NCBI GenBank assembly: GCA_963920635.1
Contig: OY987298.1
Location: 62,889,949 to 62,953,948, forward strand
DNA length: 64,000 nt
Direction: 5' to 3'
DNA from: Pseudeuparius sepicola
Taxonomy: Eukaryota; Arthropoda; Insecta; Coleoptera; Anthribidae
A program made the position numbers and the translations under genes. Below, in pieces: positions 57,850 to 64,000 of the stretch. The notes under the pieces are model-generated. The model was not told the DNA's origin. It searched no databases and worked only from the letters and a program-made list of their open reading frames with translations. Within the stretch, counting starts at the first letter, position 1. Each line of letters begins with the position of its first letter.

Positions 57850-58625
57850 CCTGTTTCTAATTACATAATATATTAATTCAAACACTTTCTCACAAACCCC
57901 GTTCAAAACATGAAACTATTCTCGTCAAGATAGTGTTCCCTTTCACATAAGAGTCGTACCTAAGTCCTGTACAGCTGTACTTGCTATGTAAATTTGGCAT
58001 TGCCGCAGTTTTCTAAAAAAATGAGAGTGAGCAGTGTAAATATCACGTACCTGTATATTAACATAGGAATCTCTTTTAGAACTACTGGACACGAAAAGGC
58101 GCACGGAACGAAAAGAGGTAGAATTCGCCGCTATTTTTAACGCTATATTGGCAGTTTGTATGATGGCTAAATAACAATTTGTTGGTGGCTATATACATAT
58201 ACCTATGACAGCCATATCCAAAAAATCACAAATGTCTCCGTAAAAGTTCAAAAAATATCATGTCTCTTTGAAATCAGGTTTCATATCGCGTTTTTGATTA
58301 ATTTTTGGACTAAAATCAAGCTACTGATTGATGTTTAGTTGTTGTCGAGGATTCACCATAATATTCTGAATCTTGTAACTAAAGAAAATATGGATCTAAA
58401 GAATGCGAAGAAGTTGTTTTTTCCTCCAGACTGTGAGATTACATTCTAAGTATATAGGGGTTAATAAGAGTATGATTTTTTAACAAAAAATGAACAATAT
58501 TTGTCAGCATTTTATGAACGCGAACAATCAGAACTACGTTAGCTAGAGAAGTAGCAACCACTCCACCAAAAACTTGTAAATACTGGATGTAGAAATATAG
58601 AAGGTATATCTACTTTATAGTCAAT
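57850..58625. other. Intronic DNA, nothing recognised
   Basis: No gene, island or paired repeat was detected here. Confidence 0.4.
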
Positions 58626-58633
58626 ACTGGAAG

Positions 58634-59298
58634 TAGAGATGGTGTGGAACTGCGTTTTCTTGGAACAGGTACAACCTTGTTCCAGTTCCACGCAATACCT
58701 GTTCTTAAAAAACCTGTTCAGTTCCAATATTATTATCCGAATCGCGCTGTCAGTGCTTACAGCGCTCAGATCGCTTACAACAGGTACGATTTGATTCACG
58801 CGCTGACAACTTCGTTTTTATTATTGCTTTCGGACCGGTTGTAGAGGCGCTGACAGAAACATGCTATTTTGAGGTTATGTGGGCGTGAAGGTCGCAAAGT
58901 AAATATTATTATTGAATCATTATTGATGAATATTGCTTCCGTTTCTAAAGAGGGTACGCTAAATAATTTTTATAGTACAAATTTAAAAATTTGGTGAACG
59001 CAATGGGATTGGGACAGGGCCCCGGTATAGAACACGGGTCCAGTCACCGCCGTCACCGGTCGTCTCAGTTGGTCCAGGTATCAGGCGACAGTTTACGTTC
59101 AGAGTTCTAATCTATTACTAGGAGGAGAGCGGAACTGGAACAGCGGAACGGAACTGAACGAAACTAAGAAACTGACGAACAGGCGCCATAGGTTGCAATT
59201 GAACCTGTTTTTTTTTTTGGAAAAGGTGTCTGTTCCGATTCCTTCGGTCGCGTACCTGTTCCAAAAATAACAGGTCCAGTTTGGTTTCCCCATCTCTA
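58634..59298. mobile_element. 665-bp hAT element, TAGAGATGG ends
   Basis: It begins TAGAGATGGTGTGGAAC and ends CCCCATCTCTA. ACTGGAAG is duplicated exactly at 58626-58633 and 59299-59306. GGAACAGGTA and GGAACTGGAACAG words are clustered at both ends, as in the 50569 copy. The interior shows no transposase. The exact target repeat suggests a fairly recent insertion. Confidence 0.87.
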
Positions 59299-59436
59299 AC
59301 TGGAAGGAAGATTGGAACATGAAAAATCCATCGCATGAACGAGTATAGGTAAATGATATATAAAAAAACTGTACAACAAATATACTATCAAACAGAAAAT
59401 AATTTTCTTTGATTAATATTTTGTATACAACTCTGA

Positions 59437-59820
59437 ATAAAGAATCCCAGGAAGGGAGTCAAAGCTTTATTTGAAATTATAAAATACGTGAGATGGAAAT
59501 CGCCTTAATTAGTGTAACCAAGTTTTGACACAATATTTTAATATTCGACACGGTGATAGTTGTCGCATAGGCGTTTGTGTAGGTATATACCTATTTCTTT
59601 ATAATGGGCAATTTAAATTAGAATTGCTGTATTATCAAGGATTCCTATACTTAAAAAGTGTATTTTTTGTCTGTCTTGTAGCTGCTGATCTCTCGAAAAA
59701 TAAGGCTTTCTGTCTCGATTAATTTGTCGAAACAACTCAAAGGTGCGCGCCACTGTAAAAACGGAAACGGCATCCCGCCATATGCAGAGACTGTCCCGGC
59801 CGAGCGTTAAGCCCAAATTA
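59437..59820. repeat. Segmental duplication, copy 2
   Basis: Partner of 56655-57190, about 2.8 kb away. The portion corresponding to 56760-56900 is missing. Its 3' 107 bp (59713-59819) matches copy 1 with only a handful of differences and then ends abruptly in an AT-rich TATATTATTATATATG stretch. Confidence 0.7.
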
Positions 59821-59989
59821 TATATTATTATATATGTACATAAAATCTCAAGCATTTAAAATGTATAGAACAACACGGCACATATGATTTTAAAATACCT
59901 GCTTCATCTAGGGTTCAAAATGGCTGCCAATAATATTGGCCAGGTCGGGGTTTTCTTTTGAGCAATAGGTTGCTGTTACCTGGAGGTAT

Positions 59990-60450
59990 ATGGTAAATAT
60001 ACAACCTTATAGCACTGCGGTCACGGCACTGCGCTTTCCGGCGTCGGTGGCGCGTTCTCATTTCCGGCGTCCGGATATATTTTCGACGCGGTTATCCCAC
60101 TTTATTCGGGAGGGAGATTCGTCGCCAGCATGTGTCCCACTTACGGGACGCGATCGAAATCCCCGCCCGGATTTGCGGGCCCTCCGAAAAGAATGAACTG
60201 CCGCAATTTTAAAATAGACGTCCGGCCCGTCCGGTAATTAGTCGAGAAGGAGGCGAAGGATTATTCTGAGATAATGTCAACAATGACAGAGTGCGCCGGT
60301 TATCTGGCGGCAGCACGCGAGGACGGCGGAGCGCGGTGGTTCGCAATTTGCAGCACCACCTCGCTTCTGAATTAAAAGTAGTTAAGCACCTGCGGGAGGA
60401 TCGTTATATTTATTGCCACCATCAGATTACGGCTTATAGTCGCAAAGCCG
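59990..60450. other. GC-rich island V
   Basis: This CpG-rich block (GCGTCGGTGGCGCG, GGGCCCTCCGAAAAG, CCGGTAATTAGTCG) has short overlapping frames and no domain. The homeodomain-like GTAATTAG core sits centrally. Candidate conserved regulatory block. Confidence 0.5.
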
Positions 60451-61180
60451 CTCTCGCAATTTGCGTATATATACTATACTCCCGCTCCCAGGTTTCCAGC
60501 AATATTCGCTCATTTGCATAAAACTCTTTTCATATATTTTTATATGCACGTTGTCACTCCGGGGGAATTTGTTCCCTCAAACTTCCCTGTTTGCGATCAG
60601 TCGTCCAACATCGTTGATTTTTATAATGCCTAGAGAAGATATAAAGCGATCTGATAAAAAATAATAATTTGCAATATCAATACTTTTTTGTTTGACGACT
60701 CTTTGAGTTATGCACAAGTAAATTCAGGTATGGTTCTAGAACAGAACCACGCTTTACACAACTCTATACAGTTTTACTGCAGCACACTTGAAGAGACTTA
60801 AAAAATGCTTCTATATTCTGTGCTGCTGGTGTTGATATTATATTGCATTGCCAAAATGGCAGAAGTAAATTTTACAGAGTTTTTAACGAGTTTTGTCCGA
60901 AATTCGAATGTCCATGGGATTTAGAACAAGGGCGATTTTTCTCATTTATTCTAGCCAGATGTAGTAAAAAATAAGCCACGATTTGCTCCCATAATAATTA
61001 TATTTTGTTAAATAATTGTGTCAAATATTGATGTTTCTGCGGGACGGAATCTATGATCGAAAAAGTCTTTCATATATAGGTTGTTGCTAAAAACAGAGTA
61101 CCTACAGAATTCTAGGGCTGAAAGAACATGGAAAAATAAGACGAAAAGTTCATATAAATTTGGGGTCAAAAACGCATAGA
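60451..61180. other. AT-rich intronic DNA, nothing recognised
   Basis: No gene or paired repeat was noticed before the large composite element. Confidence 0.4.
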
Positions 61181-61426
61181 TATAGGGTTTTTCCGTATAT
61201 TTTTCACCCCCCCCCCTATATAGAACCCCCAATTTTGATCCTAGAAAAAACTTTTTATATGAAAGTTATAGGATTTTTTACGAACCATTTGAATCTGTTA
61301 ACAGATGAAACAAATGAACGTCGGAAAATTGAGAAAAATATATAAACATTTGTTTTTTAAATGGAACACCCTATATATTTTTGGATTTTTGAAATCTACT
61401 GGTTCTTCTGATTTCAACGATATATA

Positions 61427-62134
61427 CAGTGTGTCCCAGGATTAGCGAATTTATAGATGTAAATGACAAAAAAATTTCGAGTTAAAAATTGAGCTTCTGG
61501 GGTTCCGCCCTGCTTAGTTTTAAACTAATTGTTGACATAATTTTACTTTCGAAAAATCAAGTACGCCTTGGAAATTTTGAAAATTAAGAAAGTTGTTTAT
61601 AATTGAAAATTGTGTACGTATGATAAATTTAGTAATAACATTGAGTATTCCTTTACTCAATGGTAATAATCGGCTATATTAATTTTTTGACTGTAATTTT
61701 ATCATTAGGTGTGCTTAGTTACTGTCAAAGTTATTTTAATGCATAGATACACAATTTTCAATTCTAAACAACTTTCTTTAATAATATTTTTTAATATCTT
61801 TTACCAAAACGTCACTTTTTCCCACTTTACCAATAAAAAAGGGACAAAAATCAAAGGAGGAGTAGGATTTTGAAATTTTGCACAAATACTCAGTTTTTCA
61901 ATCTGAACAACTTTCTTTAATAACATTTTGTCGTAAAGGCTACAGAGGGGGCACTTTACTGGTGTACAAAATCGGTATTTTCAAAATTTCCAAGGCGTAC
62001 TTGATTTTTCGAAAGTAAAATTATGTCAAAAATTAGTTTCAAACTAAGCAGGGCGGAACCCCAGAAGCTCAATTTTCAACTCGAATTTTTTTTGTCATTT
62101 ACACCTATAAATTTGCTAATCCTGGGACACACTG
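61427..62134. mobile_element. Foldback element, CAGTGTGTCCCAGGATTAGC ends, nested
   Basis: Arms of about 165 bp (61427-61590 and 61970-62134) end in ACAGTGTGTCCCAGG and share GGGTTCCGCCCTGCTTAG and TTCGAAAAATCAAGTACGCC. The uninterrupted opposite arm of the host element reads through the homologous TA-repeat position, showing that this is an insertion at TA. The centre has no transposase. Fragments of its family lie near 9.1-9.3 and 29.9-30.1 kb. Confidence 0.87.
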
Positions 62135-62317
62135 TATATGTTACATATTTGCTCCTCCCGCCTGCACAGTATTTCACATTTCATAATATAATATGACTAC
62201 TATCAAGATGGCCATGGATGGGGTTATAATGCAAAACAAAATAAATGCACAAACTGTCAATTCACTATTATCAAGTTTCACTTGTCAAATCTATTTTAAT
62301 ATCTGTGTTCGGTTAAA

Positions 62318-63421
62318 ATGGGATTCTCTGAAGATGAGAAATATGATATGGTGCGGTTATATTTTTCTATTAATGACTCTAATGCAACAAGGGCACATCA
62401 AGAATACTTTCGATTATTTCCAAATAGGTAAACTCCTACGGCAAAGACTATTAAAAATACAGTGAATCGGTTTAAGGAGACAAAATCTCTTCAAAGAAAA
62501 AAGCGAGTTGTTCCGGAGGACGACGATGATTTGAACATATTGTTATATTTTGAAGGTAATTTATTTGAAATTATAATAGTTACTAAGGTTACAAGCTTAT
62601 AATTAATTATAACTTTTAGAGAATCCATATAGTTCAATACCAAGTGGATCAAGATATTTTAAAAAGTCCTGGAAAAAGATATAAATAGTCTTGAAGAAAC
62701 ATAAATACTTTCCATACAAAATTAGACCAGTTCGGGGTCTCACTGAAGATAATATAAGACAAAGGCAAATGTTTTGTGGAGAAATTCTAAGGCGACTTAG
62801 AGAAGATGCTAATTTACCAAATAAAATAATTTTTACGGACGAAGCTACGTTCACAACAGCCGGAATGTTTAACAGGCAAAATAAAAGATACTGGAGCACA
62901 GAAAATCCACATATAAGTACCAAGCTGTTAAAATCCAAGGTCGACAATCACTGAATATTTGGTGTGGGATATTAGAAAATTTTTGAAGGCAGTTTAACCG
63001 GAGAAAGATACAAATTGAAGTCTTACTGCAACATCTTCCGAACCGCCAACAATTAATTTGGCAACAAGATGGGGCGCCCCCACATAACATCAGGTCGGCA
63101 ACAAATTATTTGAATGACAAATATGATTCATGGATAGGAAGCCATGGTTCAATTAAATGGCCGGCAAACAGCCCGGACCTGTCACCCTTGGATATATTTC
63201 TGTGGGGACATTTAAAAAATAAAATATATTATGACAGACCGGAAAATATCAATATCCTTCGAAATAAATTATTAGAAGTAGAGATTTTTGAGCTAAATAC
63301 GGAAAACTGTCAATTCATTAGAAATGCCTTAAATGGAAAAACAATATCACAAGATGTTACGAAGTTAATGGTGGATACGTCGAGATATAACCCTTTATTA
63401 TGTTATTTCTCTTGTTGTTAA
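62318..63421 (+). pseudogene. Tc1/mariner-like transposase, decayed, with a candidate intron
   Basis: It starts at 62318 (MGFSEDEKYDMVRLYF), a DUF4817-like first helix-turn-helix, then PTAKTIKNTVNRF after an in-frame TAA. A GTAATT ... TTTTAG segment at 62556-62619 can be removed to join LLYFE to ENPYSS in frame. A TAA follows shortly afterwards, then LKKHKYFPYKIRP, IIFTDEATFTT (first Asp) and NKRYWSTENPH. A frameshift near 62925 leads to SLNIWCGIL. A deletion follows, then WQQDGAPPHN (second Asp) and ANSPDLSPLDIFLWG (third Asp, 40 residues after the second by my count), ending at TAA 63421. Multiple lesions make it non-functional. Confidence 0.85.
62556..62619 (+). other. Candidate 64-bp intron in the transposase
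   Basis: GTAATTTATTT at the 5' side and AACTTTTAG at the 3' side bracket a segment with stops in the coding frame. Removing it restores Glu-Glu-Asn-Pro in phase. Length and sites fit small insect introns, but no transcript evidence is available here. Confidence 0.5.
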
Positions 63422-64000
63422 TAAAGTTCTAATAAAGTTATTAAAATATCTATGAATAAACAAATTCGTTTTTCCATGGGTCTCTTGATCCTTAAACTAT
63501 AAGTATAGTCAAATTATGCAATGTGAAATACTGAGCAGGCGGGTGGAGCAAATATGTAACATATATATATCGTTGGAATCAGGAGAACCAGTATATTTCA
63601 AAAATCCAAAAATATACAGGGTGTTCTATTTAAAAAACAAAAGTTTACTTATATATTTTCCTTAATTTTCTGACGTTCATTTGTTTCATCTGTTAACAGA
63701 TTCAGATGGTTCGTAAAAAATCCTATAACTTTCATATAAGACATTTTTTCTGGGATCAAAAATGGAGGTTCTAGGGGGGGAGGTTGAAAAATATACGGAA
63801 AAACCCTGTACCTAAAAAGATATACACGTTTTCGAAAGTTAAATTTTATTTTATATTTTTCCAAATAACTTTTGAACAAGAGATTAGCACGAAATCTGGT
63901 AACTAATATAAAGTACAACTTTGTCACAAAAATTTTATAGGAAAAATAAAAACAATACCCAAAAAAAAAAATACGTTTGAAATCACGTTAAATGAATTTC

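Larger units (their letters stand above)
61181..63810. mobile_element. Transposase-bearing long-inverted-repeat element with a nested insertion
   Basis: The right end is TACAGGGTTTTTCCGTATA read on the minus strand; the left end is TATAGGGTTTTTCCGTATA. The left arm (61181-61424, then 62139 to about 62215) is split by the palindromic element at 61427-62134. The right arm (about 63460-63810) is continuous. Arm text includes GAACCATTTGAATCTGTTA, GAACACCCT and GTTACATATTTGCTCC. A decayed transposase lies between the arms on the plus strand. A deletion relative lies at 6495-6969. Confidence 0.87.

Overview
The window is nuclear DNA from an animal, almost certainly an insect. The background is AT-rich and packed with repeats. 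It has no operons, ribosome binding sites or long host reading frames. The key landmark is one 77-bp exon on the minus strand (44135-44211), with a consensus acceptor and donor. It encodes the middle of a TALE homeodomain identical in character to homothorax (hth)/Meis. The ED in its PSEDQKK segment is, from memory, the arthropod form. The window is therefore probably an internal stretch of a very long hth gene: about 44 kb of the intron downstream of the exon (lower coordinates) and about 20 kb of the intron upstream (higher coordinates). Short, frequent TAGGTA/TACCTA words resemble those of hemipteran and lepidopteran genomes, but I cannot name the order.

Two kinds of sequence fill the introns. 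The first is a series of about 20 discrete GC-rich islands of 200-600 bp, every 2-4 kb. They lack convincing codons and often carry TAAT-type homeodomain words inside GC-rich text. They look like conserved non-coding or cis-regulatory blocks, which is expected of a developmental transcription factor. One block is duplicated in tandem (34601-34957 and 35677-36045), and a second duplicated segment spans 56655-57190 and 59437-59820. The long reading frames in these islands reflect the scarcity of AT-rich stop codons.

The second kind is mobile DNA. The dominant class is Tc1/mariner-like elements with very long terminal inverted repeats ending CAGGGTG or CAGTGTG at TA sites. They lie at 3.87-4.66, 6.50-6.97, 10.73-11.91, 19.37-20.22, 22.98-24.24, 36.19-39.59, 46.10-47.63 and 61.18-63.81 kb. 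Transposase remnants occur at 1-385 (-), 36952-38129 (-, nearly intact), 46698-46968 (+, N-terminal part only) and 62318-63421 (+, with a candidate 64-bp intron). Two composites have a second palindromic element inserted in one arm, and the opposite arm preserves the empty site. hAT-type elements with perfect 8-bp target duplications lie at 1995-2866, 13270-14231, 31689-31837, 50569-50805 and 58634-59298. There are also a TTAA-flanked palindrome (9550-9859), a CAATGACGTCA element (26810-27243), a small TTA-flanked element (48959-49103), two head-to-head tRNA-like SINE heads (about 44483-44590) and a degenerate non-LTR reverse transcriptase (54447-55265, -).

The mobile elements do not form a pathway with hth; they are passengers in its introns. 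They could still affect it, because several near-perfect hairpins with arms of 200-570 bp would be transcribed in the hth pre-mRNA.
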